Assembly: GCF_015752155.1 (NCBI RefSeq)
Contig: NZ_JADOVI010000010.1
Coordinates: 1 to 64,000 of the forward strand
Direction of reading: 5' to 3'
Length of the DNA stretch: 64,000 nucleotides
From: Cryobacterium sp. MP_M3
GTDB taxonomy: Bacteria; Actinomycetota; Actinomycetes; Actinomycetales; Microbacteriaceae
Shown here: positions 14,402 through 22,212 of the stretch, piece after piece
Position numbering within the stretch: position 1 is the first letter of the stretch
Layout: each line of letters starts with the position of its first letter
The notes under the pieces: model-generated
What the model was told of the DNA's origin: nothing
What the model saw: only the letters and a program-made list of their open reading frames with translations
The model's database searches: none
Made by a program: the position numbers and the translations under genes

Positions 14402-15396
14402 TGCCGTTCGACATGACCGTCTTTCTTCCGCTCGACCCCGACGCCGCCTTCCGGCTGATCACCGAGCCGGAGCGCCTGCGCCGGTGGAAGACCGTGGCCG
14501 CCCGGGTGGACCTGCGCGTGGGGGGCGAATACCGGTGGACCATCGTGCCGGGCCATTCCGCGGCCGGCACCTTCACCGAGATCGAGCCGGGCAAGCGGGT
14601 CGTGCTCACCTGGGGCTGGGAGGGCTCCCCCGATCTGCCGCCCGGGGCGTCCACGGTCTCGATCACCCTTGACGCGGTCGACGGTGGCACCACCGTGCGG
14701 CTCGTGCACGACGGCCTCACCGCCGAGCAGGCCGAAAGTCACGCCCAGGGCTGGCAGCACTTCCTCGGCCGCCTGGTCACCCTCGGTGCCGAGGGTGACG
14801 TCGGCCCGGATGAGTGGGCCGCCGTCCCCGACCCGATCGACCCGCTGGCCAGCGCCGAGGCCGCCCTGGCCATCGTGCAGCGGATGCTGCGAGGCGTGAC
14901 CGCGGCGAACGCGGATGCCCTGACCCCCTGCGAGGACTTCACCGTGGCTGAGCTCGTCGCGCACCTTGAGGACTCGATCGTCCGGATCGGCACGGCGCTC
15001 GGTGTGCCTGAACCCGCCCCCGACTCCCCCGCTGCCGCAGCATCCGTTCCGGCCGAGGTGCGGATCGCCGACGCGGCCCAGAAGACCCTCGAAGCCCTCC
15101 GGCTCCGCGGGCTGGCCGGAACGGTCGGCCTCGGGCCGGGCGGCCTCCCCGCGTCGACGGTGGCGAACATCCTGAACCTGGAGCTCCTCGTGCACGCCTG
15201 GGACCTGGCCACGGCGACCGGGCAGCAGCTCGAGGTGGCGCCTGCCCTGTCGGACTACATCCTCAGCCTCGCCCGCCAGACCATCACGGATGCGACGCGT
15301 GGCAACGGCAGCTTCCATCCGGCAATCGAGGTCGAGGAATCGGCGGCGAGCCTGCCTCGGCTCCTCGCCTTCACCGGTCGCCGGAATCCCTCGTGA
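14401..15396 (+). CDS. AHSA1/SRPBCC domain fused to a TIGR03086-type domain
   Basis: The 331-residue protein has two domains. Residues about 1-140 form an AHSA1-like START/SRPBCC fold (ITEPERLRRWKTVAARVDLRVGGEY, then LVHDGLTAEQAESHAQGWQHFL). Residues about 150-325 match the TIGR03086/mycothiol-maleylpyruvate-isomerase-like group, related to DinB helical bundles (VTAANADALTPCEDFTVAELVAHL, then LVHAWDLATATGQ). The latter normally binds a metal or mycothiol. The fusion suggests a thiol-linked detoxification or ligand-binding role. It is coupled to the ArsR gene and is followed by a YCII gene. Confidence 0.82.
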   Translation: MPFDMTVFLPLDPDAAFRLITEPERLRRWKTVAARVDLRVGGEYRWTIVPGHSAAGTFTEIEPGKRVVLTWGWEGSPDLPPGASTVSITLDAVDGGTTVRLVHDGLTAEQAESHAQGWQHFLGRLVTLGAEGDVGPDEWAAVPDPIDPLASAEAALAIVQRMLRGVTAANADALTPCEDFTVAELVAHLEDSIVRIGTALGVPEPAPDSPAAAASVPAEVRIADAAQKTLEALRLRGLAGTVGLGPGGLPASTVANILNLELLVHAWDLATATGQQLEVAPALSDYILSLARQTITDATRGNGSFHPAIEVEESAASLPRLLAFTGRRNPS

Positions 15397-15492
15397 CCGT
15401 CGGCCCGGACCGAACGGGCACCCGTCGTTGACCGAAAACAAGAAAACGGCACCTTGCCACCCGGCCGGGTGCACCCACAGGAAGGAAACACC

Positions 15493-15816
15493 ATGAGCAA
15501 GTTCATCTACATCTACAAGGGCCCGGCCACGCCAATGGACCAGTTCACTCCGGAGCAGAGTGAGAAGGAAACCGCGGCATGGGGAGCCTGGATGGGGCGG
15601 ATCGGGTCGGCGCTCGTTGACGGCGGCGCCCCGTTCGCCGGCGGCACCGCAGTCGTCGACGACGGATCGACCGCGGCCGCGGCCGACCTGACCGGGTACA
15701 GCATCGTCGAAGCCGACAGCCTCGTCGAGGCGAAGACCCTCGCCGAGGGGCACCCGTTCCTCAGCGAAGGCAAGGGCAGGTTCAGCCTGCAGATCTTCGA
15801 ACTCGGACAGATGTAA
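15493..15816 (+). CDS. YCII-domain protein
   Basis: The 107-residue protein has a ferredoxin-like YCII fold. It starts with SKFIYIYKGPATPMDQFTPEQ and has the pattern W-x-x-W-x-x-x-I-G at AWGAWMGRIG. The DLTGYSIVEADSLVEAKTLAEGHPFL segment holds the conserved Asp/His region typical of the family. These proteins often sit with AHSA1 and ECF/ArsR regulators. The gene is the third of the ArsR operon (96-base gap) and ends at a very strong hairpin. Confidence 0.85.
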   Translation: MSKFIYIYKGPATPMDQFTPEQSEKETAAWGAWMGRIGSALVDGGAPFAGGTAVVDDGSTAAAADLTGYSIVEADSLVEAKTLAEGHPFLSEGKGRFSLQIFELGQM

Positions 15817-15832
15817 CCTCGGATCAAGATCC

Positions 15833-15862
15833 GGCGGGCCGGGGCCCTGGCCCCGGCCCGCC
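15833..15862. terminator. Strong GC hairpin after the YCII gene
   Basis: Perfect 14-base arms at 15833-15846 and 15849-15862 (GGCGGGCCGGGGCC and its complement) lie 17 bases after the stop. No T-tract follows, as is common in high-GC genomes. Confidence 0.65.
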
Positions 15863-15885
15863 ACCCTCTTCGTCAGGAGGCGCAG

Positions 15886-17190
15886 ATGGGCGAGCCCGTT
15901 CCCCTCGGCGCCGCCCCGCCCGACCGCCAGTGGTCGGCCTGGCGCGTGGTGCTCAACTTCGGCATAGTCAGTCTCGTCGTCGATCTGGCCTCGAATGGAG
16001 CGGAGTCCCTCACCGGTCCGTTCCTCGGCCAGCTCGGGGCATCCGCGCTGTTCGTCGGCGTCGTGACGGGCTTGGGCGAGGCGTTCGCGCTCGCATTCCG
16101 TCTCATTTCGGGCCCCTGGTCGGACCGTACCGGCCGGTACTGGACCTTCACCATCGCCGGCTATGCCCTGACGGCGGTCTGCGTTCCGCTGCTCGCCGTC
16201 ACCCCGTTCGTCGGCGGCGCCGGCCTGGTGCTCGCCACCACCCTGATCCTGGTCGAACGCACCGGCAAGGCCATCCGCAGCCCGGCGAAGACCGTGCTCC
16301 TCGCCAACGCCGCCGGCGCCGTCGGGAGGGGGCGCGGATTCGCCGTGCACAAGTCCCTCGACCAGGCAGGGTCGCTGCTCGGGCCCCTGGTCGTCGCCGC
16401 GGTGATCGCCGTGACGACCGTGATCTGGCCGGCCTTCGCCGTGCTCGCCGTCCCGGGCGCCGTCGCTATCGGGATCCTCGTCTGGATGCGCACCCGCGTG
16501 CCCGACCTCAGCGTCTACGAGAGAAGCCGGGACCGCGCCCCCGTCGCGGCGCCCCCGCAGCCCGGCGCACCGGAAGATCCCGCTGACCGTGGCGACCCAG
16601 CCGACCTCGCGGACCCTCCCACGCCGTTCAGGCTGCCCCGCGCGTTCTACCTGTTCGCGGCGACCGTCGGGGTGTCCACAGTCGGACTGGTCAGCTTCGG
16701 CGTGATCTCCTTCCACCTCGTGGATGCGAAGATCCTGCCGCTGGCCGCGGTCCCCCTCATTTTCGCGGTGGCCATGGGCGCCGCCGCCCTCGGTGCCCTC
16801 GCCAGCGGGTACGCCTACGACAAGCTGGGCACCGGGGTGCTGTTCTCCCTGCCGCTGATGATCGCGTTCGTGCCTGGCCTGTCCCTGTCGGCCCGGCTCG
16901 GCGCAGTCGTCGGCGGCGCCGTGCTCTGGGGCGCGGCCACCGGCATCCAGGAGTCGACCGTCAAGGCTCTGGTTGCCGACCTGGTGCCGAGCGGGCGCCG
17001 TGGCACCGCGTACGGCATCTTCGCCGCGTTCGAGGGCGCGGCCGCACTCGCCGGCGGGTCCCTGGCCGGGGCGCTCTACGACCGGGTACCGGTGCTCGTC
17101 GCCACCGTCGTCGCCCTCCAGGTCGCGGCCTTCGTCCTGCTCTGGGCCACGATCCGGCTGCAGCGCAGGGAAGCCGGGCTCAGCACCTGA
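15886..17190 (+). CDS. MFS transporter
   Basis: The 434-residue membrane protein has about 12 helices. The loop after helix 2 reads RLISGPWSDRTGRYW, the MFS signature G-x-x-x-D-R-x-G-R. The central cytoplasmic loop (about residues 210-245) is long and rich in Ala, Pro and Asp. The second half repeats an MFS-like loop at LASGYAYDKLG. The ribosome binding site AGGAGG precedes ATG 15886. The substrate is unknown. It is separated from the upstream operon by the hairpin at 15833-15862. Confidence 0.85.
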   Translation: MGEPVPLGAAPPDRQWSAWRVVLNFGIVSLVVDLASNGAESLTGPFLGQLGASALFVGVVTGLGEAFALAFRLISGPWSDRTGRYWTFTIAGYALTAVCVPLLAVTPFVGGAGLVLATTLILVERTGKAIRSPAKTVLLANAAGAVGRGRGFAVHKSLDQAGSLLGPLVVAAVIAVTTVIWPAFAVLAVPGAVAIGILVWMRTRVPDLSVYERSRDRAPVAAPPQPGAPEDPADRGDPADLADPPTPFRLPRAFYLFAATVGVSTVGLVSFGVISFHLVDAKILPLAAVPLIFAVAMGAAALGALASGYAYDKLGTGVLFSLPLMIAFVPGLSLSARLGAVVGGAVLWGAATGIQESTVKALVADLVPSGRRGTAYGIFAAFEGAAALAGGSLAGALYDRVPVLVATVVALQVAAFVLLWATIRLQRREAGLST

Positions 17191-17260
17191 ACTTTTCCCT
17201 AATCCGGCTGGGCGTGGGATTCTGGAACCAAGCCCCCTACCTGGCTCCCTTGGAGTTCCC

Positions 17261-18292
17261 GTGACCATACCGATGACACCGAATCCCGAATCGACGTCGG
17301 CGCCTGATGCGGACGGCGCCGTCCGCACCCCGGAGCCCGACGACCGCATCACCCTGCGGTTCATGGCCGTGCCCCAGGACGTGGCTGCCTCGGGCGCCAC
17401 GGTCGCAGCCGGCAGCGTGCTCGAGTGGATCGACAAGGCCGCCTACGCCTGCGCGGTCGGCTGGAGCGCCTCGGACACGGTGACGGCATACGTAGGCAAC
17501 GTGCACTTCACCCGGCCGATCAAGCCGGGCAACCTCGTCGAGGTGCACGCCCGCATCATCCACACCGGCCGCACGAGCATGCACGTGCTCGTCACGGTCG
17601 AGACGACGGATGTGCGCGCCAGGGAATACAGTCCGGCGACCCACTGCATCCTCGTTTTCGTCGCCGTCGACGACGCGGGCAAGCCCCGCGAGGTGCCCAC
17701 CTGGATCCCCCACTCGGACGTGGACCGCTCCTTGCAGCAGAACGCGCAGGCGCGGCTCGAACCCCGCAAGCGCATCCAATCGGTCATGCGTGCAGCGGAA
17801 TATACCGATGACGGCACGACGCCGCGCACAGTCTTCCGCTTCCTCGCCGCTCCGGCCGACGCGAACTGGGGCGGCAACGCCCACGGCGGCACGGTCATGC
17901 GCTGGATCGACGAGGCCGCCTTCGCCACCGCCGCGGCCTGGAGTTCAGAGGCCGCCGTCGCCGTCTACTCCGGCGGCATCCACTTCTACCGACCCATCCA
18001 CATCGGTCACATCGTCGAGGTGGATGCCCGGCTCATCCACACGGGTCATCGAAGCATGCACATCAGCATCCGGGTGCGCTCGGGGAGCCCGCGAAACCCG
18101 CACGACCTCCAGCTCACCACCGCGTGCATGAGCATCTTCGTGGCGATCGGGGCGGACGGACACGCCGCACCGGTCACCCCGCTCACCCTGATCACCGCGG
18201 AGGACAAGGCGCTCGACGAACAGGCCAGGGCGCTCATCGCCCTGCGCGCGCCGCTCGCGATGATGCCCGTGGACCTCTTCCGGCGACCCTAA
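17261..18292 (+). CDS. Acyl-CoA thioesterase with two hotdog domains
   Basis: The 343-residue cytosolic enzyme contains two BFIT-like hotdog domains. Each half has the catalytic helix: GSVLEWIDKAAYACAVGW in domain 1 and GGTVMRWIDEAAFATAAAW in domain 2, both with the Asp of W-I-D. Each is followed by the HFTRPIKPGN / HFYRPIHIGH strand and a HTGRTSMH / HTGHRSMH segment. The family hydrolyses acyl-CoAs. The start GTG 17261 follows TTGGAGT; ATG 17273 is an alternative. It meets the convergent NTF2-like gene with a 4-base overlap. Confidence 0.88.
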   Translation: MTIPMTPNPESTSAPDADGAVRTPEPDDRITLRFMAVPQDVAASGATVAAGSVLEWIDKAAYACAVGWSASDTVTAYVGNVHFTRPIKPGNLVEVHARIIHTGRTSMHVLVTVETTDVRAREYSPATHCILVFVAVDDAGKPREVPTWIPHSDVDRSLQQNAQARLEPRKRIQSVMRAAEYTDDGTTPRTVFRFLAAPADANWGGNAHGGTVMRWIDEAAFATAAAWSSEAAVAVYSGGIHFYRPIHIGHIVEVDARLIHTGHRSMHISIRVRSGSPRNPHDLQLTTACMSIFVAIGADGHAAPVTPLTLITAEDKALDEQARALIALRAPLAMMPVDLFRRP

Positions 18293-18696
18293 TCCGCCGG
18301 GGAGAGGTGCTCGTGCACTCCGAGCCAGCGTCCACCCTGGTTCTCCAGCACGATCGTCTCGCGTTCGTGCTGGGTCTCCCGGGTCCCGTCGGATTCGAGC
18401 TCGGTTGTCACGTCGTGGCTGAACACGGCGACCGTGCCGAATAGCTGCAGTCGCCGGTTCGCCGAGGTGCAGCCCAGCACCCGGAAGCCGTTGGTCTGCT
18501 CCCAGTCCTTCCACAGTTCCTCGTAGGCGGCGCGCGTTTCCAGCCGCTCCGGGACCGTGTGGAACATGAAGGAGGCCTCGGGCGCGAACCCGGCGAAGTA
18601 GGCATCCCGCCGATGGTGCCCGAAATCGTCGATGATCGCGTCCGCTGCGGCGAGTGCCTCGGCGGCCGGGCCGGTCTGGTCCTCTGCGGTCGTCAT
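18289..18696 (-). CDS. SnoaL/NTF2-like protein
   Basis: The 135-residue cone-shaped NTF2-fold protein includes AADAIIDDFGHHRRDAYFAGF, SFMFHTVPERLETRAAYEELW, and RETIVLENQGGRWLGVHEHLS. These elements match SnoaL-like/DUF4440-type proteins, whose pocket can bind or turn over small molecules. Its start lies 3 bases after the stop of the upstream NCS1 permease gene, so it is probably cotranscribed with the permease and may act on the imported compound. Confidence 0.82.
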   Translation of the reverse strand: MTTAEDQTGPAAEALAAADAIIDDFGHHRRDAYFAGFAPEASFMFHTVPERLETRAAYEELWKDWEQTNGFRVLGCTSANRRLQLFGTVAVFSHDVTTELESDGTRETQHERETIVLENQGGRWLGVHEHLSPAD

Positions 18697-18699
18697 AAT

Positions 18700-20265
18700 C
18701 TAACCTGCCCTGCGGGCAGCGGCCCTGGCCGCCGTCGAACCGTGGTCGGTGACGACCTCCTGGGCGGTTCCGTCGACGGATGCGACGAGGCGTGGCCCGT
18801 TCGCACCGAAGACGTAGCGCGGTTCGGGGAAGATCCACAGCGCGCCCAGGTAGAGCACGGCCCCGGCCACAACGGCTGTCACCAGGCTGAGGTCCATGCC
18901 GCCGCCGAGGCCGACGAAGGGGCCGACGATGATGGGCGGATAGTTGGCGAAGAGCAGCCCGAGGACGGCCGCGCCGATCCACGCCACCATCCCGCGCCAG
19001 TTCACGCCGGAGTTGAACCAGTAGATGCCGCCGATTTCGCCCTTGTTGAAGACCTGGAGGTTTCGGGCGTCGAAGTGGCCGCGGCGCACCACGTAGCCGA
19101 TCGCCATGATGACCATCCACGGGGTGGTGGTGACGATGATGGCGCCGACGAACGCGTTGACCGCCCCGAGGAGGTCGAAGAAGAGCCGGCCGGTCAGGAT
19201 GAAGAGGAAGGCGACCACTCCGATCCCGATCGTGGCCTGCACCCGGCTGAAGGTGGGGAACACGGAGGAGAAGTCCAGGCCGGTGCCGTAGAGGGAGGTC
19301 GTGCCGGTGGACAGCCCGCCGATGAATGCCACCAGCATCAACAGCACCGCGTACCAGATCGGGGAGGCCTGGATCAGGGCGAAGACGTAATCGGCCTGGC
19401 CGGCGACCAGGGTTGCCGTGGCGACGCCGAACAGGAACGGCACGAGGGTGAGGAGCTGGCCGAGGAACGTCGCAAGGAGCAGCTTGCGCGGCGGTGTGCT
19501 CTTGGGGATGTACCGGGACCAGTCGCCGAGGAACGCCCCGAACGAGATCGGGTTGCTCATCACGATCAGTGCGGCCCCCACGAAGGTCGGCCAGAATCCG
19601 CCGAGTGCCAGCGCGTCGGGCCCGGGGTCGTAACCGGCGTCGAAGGTTCCGGAGAAGGCGACCACGGCCAGGAGGATCAGTGCCGTGTTGGCGATGACGG
19701 CCGTCTTGTTCACGAGGAGCATGAACTGGAACCCGTAGACCACCACGACGATCACGATCACGCCGATCACGCCGTAGACCAGGGTTCGCAGGCCGATCGA
19801 GTCGGGGATGCCGGCGAGCCGGTTGAGCCCTCCGACGAGGGCGTCGCCGCTCACCCACACCGAGATGGAGTAGAACGCGACCGCGGTGAGGAGCGACAGG
19901 AACGACCCGACGACCCGGCCGCGCACGCCGAAGAACGCGCCGGACGACACCGCATTGTTCGTGCCGGTTTTGGGCCCGAAGAGCCCCATCGGCATCAGGA
20001 AGACGGTGCCGACGAGCACGCCGGTCACGGTGGCGAGCACGGCCTGCCAGAAGGAGAGCCCGAGCACGATCGGGAAAGTGCCGAGCAGCACGGTTGCGAA
20101 CGTGTTCGCTCCGCCGAACTGGATCCTCAGCAGGTCAACCCAGGTGGAGGTGCGGTCGGCAGGCGGAATCGTGTCGATCCCGTGCGTCTCCACCTCGGTG
20201 GCCTTGGGGCGGGCGTTCAGCACCACCGTGCCGTCATCGTGGCCGGTGCCTGGGTTTTCGCTCAT
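18700..20265 (-). CDS. NCS1-family nucleobase/hydantoin-type permease
   Basis: The 521-residue protein has about 12 membrane helices. The early LRIQFGGANTFATVLLG and the SNPISFGAFLGDWSRYIP block are typical of the nucleobase:cation symporter-1 family, whose members import cytosine, purines, allantoin or hydantoins. The start MSENPGTGHD at 20265 gives the usual hydrophilic N-terminus. It forms a unit with the SnoaL-like gene and is divergent from a cyclase and an XRE-cupin gene. Shared use of one nitrogen compound by these four genes is an inference. Confidence 0.88.
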   Translation of the reverse strand: MSENPGTGHDDGTVVLNARPKATEVETHGIDTIPPADRTSTWVDLLRIQFGGANTFATVLLGTFPIVLGLSFWQAVLATVTGVLVGTVFLMPMGLFGPKTGTNNAVSSGAFFGVRGRVVGSFLSLLTAVAFYSISVWVSGDALVGGLNRLAGIPDSIGLRTLVYGVIGVIVIVVVVYGFQFMLLVNKTAVIANTALILLAVVAFSGTFDAGYDPGPDALALGGFWPTFVGAALIVMSNPISFGAFLGDWSRYIPKSTPPRKLLLATFLGQLLTLVPFLFGVATATLVAGQADYVFALIQASPIWYAVLLMLVAFIGGLSTGTTSLYGTGLDFSSVFPTFSRVQATIGIGVVAFLFILTGRLFFDLLGAVNAFVGAIIVTTTPWMVIMAIGYVVRRGHFDARNLQVFNKGEIGGIYWFNSGVNWRGMVAWIGAAVLGLLFANYPPIIVGPFVGLGGGMDLSLVTAVVAGAVLYLGALWIFPEPRYVFGANGPRLVASVDGTAQEVVTDHGSTAARAAARRAG

Positions 20266-20366
20266 GGGTGACGACCTTCGGGGTCTCGGATGACGCTGCG
20301 CGATGGGAGAAGCGGGGGCTCGGAACAAGTTGGGTAGACACTAGCCGCTGACTTGACTCTCATGCA

Positions 20367-20381
20367 ATAGTTTTTGACTAT
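20367..20381. promoter_or_regulatory. Possible operator over the cyclase start
   Basis: ATAGT-TTTTG-ACTAT is an inverted repeat with 5-base arms that overlaps the ATG at 20380. It lies in the 114-base divergent region between the NCS1 and cyclase genes and might serve the XRE-cupin regulator. The arms are short, so chance is possible. Confidence 0.3.
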
Positions 20382-21048
20382 GAAGATAAACAGCGTCGTG
20401 GATCTCTCGGTCGTCGTGAACACCGCCACGCAGGTCTACCCGGGCGACCCGGTGCCCGTATTCGACGTGCACAGCACGATCGAGCGCGACGGCTTCAACC
20501 TGCTCAGCGTGAGCATGGGCTCGCAGACCGGCACCCATGTGGACGCGCCGTACCATTTCGACGAATCCGCTCCGAAGCTGGACGAGCTGCCGCTCGACCG
20601 CTTCATCGGGCCGGGCGTCATCGTCGACGCCAGAGAGGTCGGAGCTCGCGGACGAATCACCTGGCGACAGATCGAACCCGTCGCCCACCTGCTCGAACCC
20701 GGCGTGATCGTGCTCCTGCACACGGGCTGGAGCACGCATTACGGCACGGATCGGTACTTCGACAATCCCTTTCTCGATGCGGGCGCGTGCGCTCGCATGA
20801 TCGGCCTCGGCATCCGCACCTTCGGGATCGACGCCATCAACATCGACGAAACCCCCGACGAGACCCACCCCGGCGAGGGATTCCCCGTGCACCACCTCAT
20901 TGCCGACGTCGGCGGTGTGATCAGTGAGAACCTCACCAATCTCGCCTCGATCGACTTCGACGGACCGGTCATTTCGCTGCTACCGATAGCCTTTGAAGCG
21001 GCAGACGGCGCCCCGGTCCGGGCGGTGGCGCTGCACCTCGAACTGTAG
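20380..21048 (+). CDS. Cyclase-family hydrolase (kynurenine formamidase fold)
   Basis: The 222-residue metal-dependent hydrolase contains the signature Q-T-G-T-H-V-D-A-P-Y-H, in which the His and Asp residues bind the metal. GPGVIVDAREV, VIVLLHTGWS and HPGEGFPVHHLIADVG also match the family. Members hydrolyse N-formylkynurenine, isatin or cyclic amides. ATG 20380 is preferred over TTG 20374. Eight bases separate it from the XRE-cupin regulator gene. With a divergent NCS1 permease, hydrolysis of an imported cyclic amide or ureide is plausible. Confidence 0.87.
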   Translation: MKINSVVDLSVVVNTATQVYPGDPVPVFDVHSTIERDGFNLLSVSMGSQTGTHVDAPYHFDESAPKLDELPLDRFIGPGVIVDAREVGARGRITWRQIEPVAHLLEPGVIVLLHTGWSTHYGTDRYFDNPFLDAGACARMIGLGIRTFGIDAINIDETPDETHPGEGFPVHHLIADVGGVISENLTNLASIDFDGPVISLLPIAFEAADGAPVRAVALHLEL

Positions 21049-21056
21049 GGATTCCC

Positions 21057-21605
21057 ATGGCGCGACAGGTTCCGATCGGCGCGCGGCTGCGCGCGGCGCG
21101 GCTGGGCAAAGGCCTCACCCTCGAGGCCGTCGCCACCAGCGCCGGGATCACCCAGGGATTCGTCAGCCGGCTGGAGCGAGACCAGGTCTCGCCGTCCGTC
21201 GCCACCCTGGTTGCCATCTGCGACGCCGTCGGCCTGCGGGTCGGCGAGCTGTTCGAGGCGCCCCCGACCCAGATCGTGCGCGCGGGGCACGGCTCGCCGA
21301 TCAACTTCGGCGGGAGGGGCGCCACCGAGAGCCTGTTGACGCCCGGAAACCAAAGCCAGGTGGAGGTCATCCGCTCGGTCATCGACCCAGGCGGCTCGGC
21401 CGGCCTGGACCTCTACGTGCTCGACACGGAGATCGAGTTCGCCTACGTGCTGCGCGGCAACCTGATCATCGTCATCGGCGAGGAGACGTTCTCCCTCGAG
21501 ACCGGCGACGCGATGACCTTCCGCGGCCGCGACCCGCACACCTGGCGCAATGCGTCAGCCGCCGAGGAGTGCGAAGTGCTCTGGATGCTGGCACCCGCCC
21601 CCTGA
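21057..21605 (+). CDS. XRE-family regulator with cupin domain
   Basis: The 182-residue protein has an N-terminal XRE helix-turn-helix (GARLRAARLGKGLTLEAVA, then GITQGFVSRLERDQVSPS; residues about 7-60). A C-terminal cupin (about 105-180) contains FAYVLRGNLIIVIGEETFSLETGD and the metal-type DPHTW region. This architecture (PuuR/SutR-like) senses a small ligand in the cupin. It ends the cyclase operon, so it probably controls that operon and the divergent NCS1 gene. Confidence 0.9.
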   Translation: MARQVPIGARLRAARLGKGLTLEAVATSAGITQGFVSRLERDQVSPSVATLVAICDAVGLRVGELFEAPPTQIVRAGHGSPINFGGRGATESLLTPGNQSQVEVIRSVIDPGGSAGLDLYVLDTEIEFAYVLRGNLIIVIGEETFSLETGDAMTFRGRDPHTWRNASAAEECEVLWMLAPAP

Positions 21606-21616
21606 ACCGACGCTCA

Positions 21617-21667
21617 GTTGCGGAGAAAGCACCTTCGTGGCGCGCGCGAGGGTGTTTTCTCCGCAAC
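21617..21667. terminator. 21-bp hairpin, terminator or palindromic repeat
   Basis: The left arm at 21617-21637 and the right arm at 21647-21667 pair over 21 positions around a 9-base loop. The outer 12 pairs (GTTGCGGAGAAA with TTTCTCCGCAAC) are perfect. The only two imperfect positions are G-T and T-G, which become G-U wobbles in RNA read from the plus strand. It sits just after the XRE-cupin stop, between convergent genes. A dispersed palindromic element is an alternative. Confidence 0.65.
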
Positions 21668-21689
21668 TCAGCCGCAGGAGACGGGAAGT

Positions 21690-21866
21690 TCAGCTCTCCG
21701 GGGCGATCGGGTCCGGGTCGGCCGCGTTTTCCGCGCCCGCCGTGGAACCGCCGTGGTCCTTGCCCTGCCGCGCGACGTAGGCGCGCTTGAGCTCCGCCCA
21801 GCGCGGCAACGACACCTGATTGACCGGCGACGGTTGCGTCGCATCGGTTGCGGACGGGTCAGCCAC
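21690..21866 (-). CDS. Small protein with RWAELKR-VARQG motif, copy 1
   Basis: The 58-residue protein starts at GTG 21866. Its core NQVSLPRWAELKRAYVARQGK matches the core of the protein encoded just upstream (21875-22000). The N-terminus (VADPSATDAT) and the C-terminus (Gly/Ala/Asp-rich, ending IAPES) look disordered. No family name is known to me. The two tandem copies with a shared Arg-Trp-Ala-x-Leu-Lys-Arg helix suggest a small conserved adaptor or regulator. It may be cotranscribed with its paralogue (8-base gap). Confidence 0.6.
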   Translation of the reverse strand: MADPSATDATQPSPVNQVSLPRWAELKRAYVARQGKDHGGSTAGAENAADPDPIAPES

Positions 21867-21874
21867 TGTTGCTC

Positions 21875-22000
21875 TCAGTCCCGATCCTTGTCCCGGTCAC
21901 CGCTGGTCGCACCCTGCCGGGAGACGAACTCCCGCTTGAGCGCGGCCCATCGAAGCGCCGAAACATACTGGATCGTTGAATTTTTCGTGGAATCGGCCAA
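21875..22000 (-). CDS. Small protein with RWAALKR-VSRQG motif, copy 2
   Basis: The 41-residue protein begins at TTG 22000, preceded by GAGAGACC. It reads LADSTKNST, then the core SALRWAALKREFVSRQG, then a charged tail GDRDKDRD. The core aligns with the downstream copy at R-W-A-x-L-K-R-x-(F/Y)-V-(A/S)-R-Q-G, and both begin with the pattern (V/L)-A-D. That similarity is what supports the unusual TTG start. Function is unknown; a short amphipathic helix is predicted. Confidence 0.55.
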   Translation of the reverse strand: MADSTKNSTIQYVSALRWAALKREFVSRQGATSGDRDKDRD

Positions 22001-22212
22001 TGGGTCTCTCAGTCTCAAACGTGAAGTGAACGGCACGCCGCTGAGCCTTGTTCAATGAACGAACGATCGAGATTGTCACGGTTTGGCATCGGACTGCACG
22101 AGAGATGTCCCACCGACCCACCACCATCAGTGGACGGGATCGCAACACCCATGATACCTCCGCCGCGGCCGTGCACGGGTATCGGCCAGCCGCGCCCGCT
22201 AGAGTCATTCGG

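Noticed and set aside
14272..17436. Very long open frame on the minus strand (about 1,050 codons) opposite the ArsR, SRPBCC, YCII and MFS genes
   Set aside because: It is the typical antisense shadow in GC-rich coding DNA: Gly/Arg/Asp-rich, no fold, and opposite several well-supported genes.
20353..20381. TTGACT and GACTAT with a 17-base spacer as promoter of the cyclase gene
   Set aside because: The -10 would overlap the start codon, so transcription would begin inside the gene.
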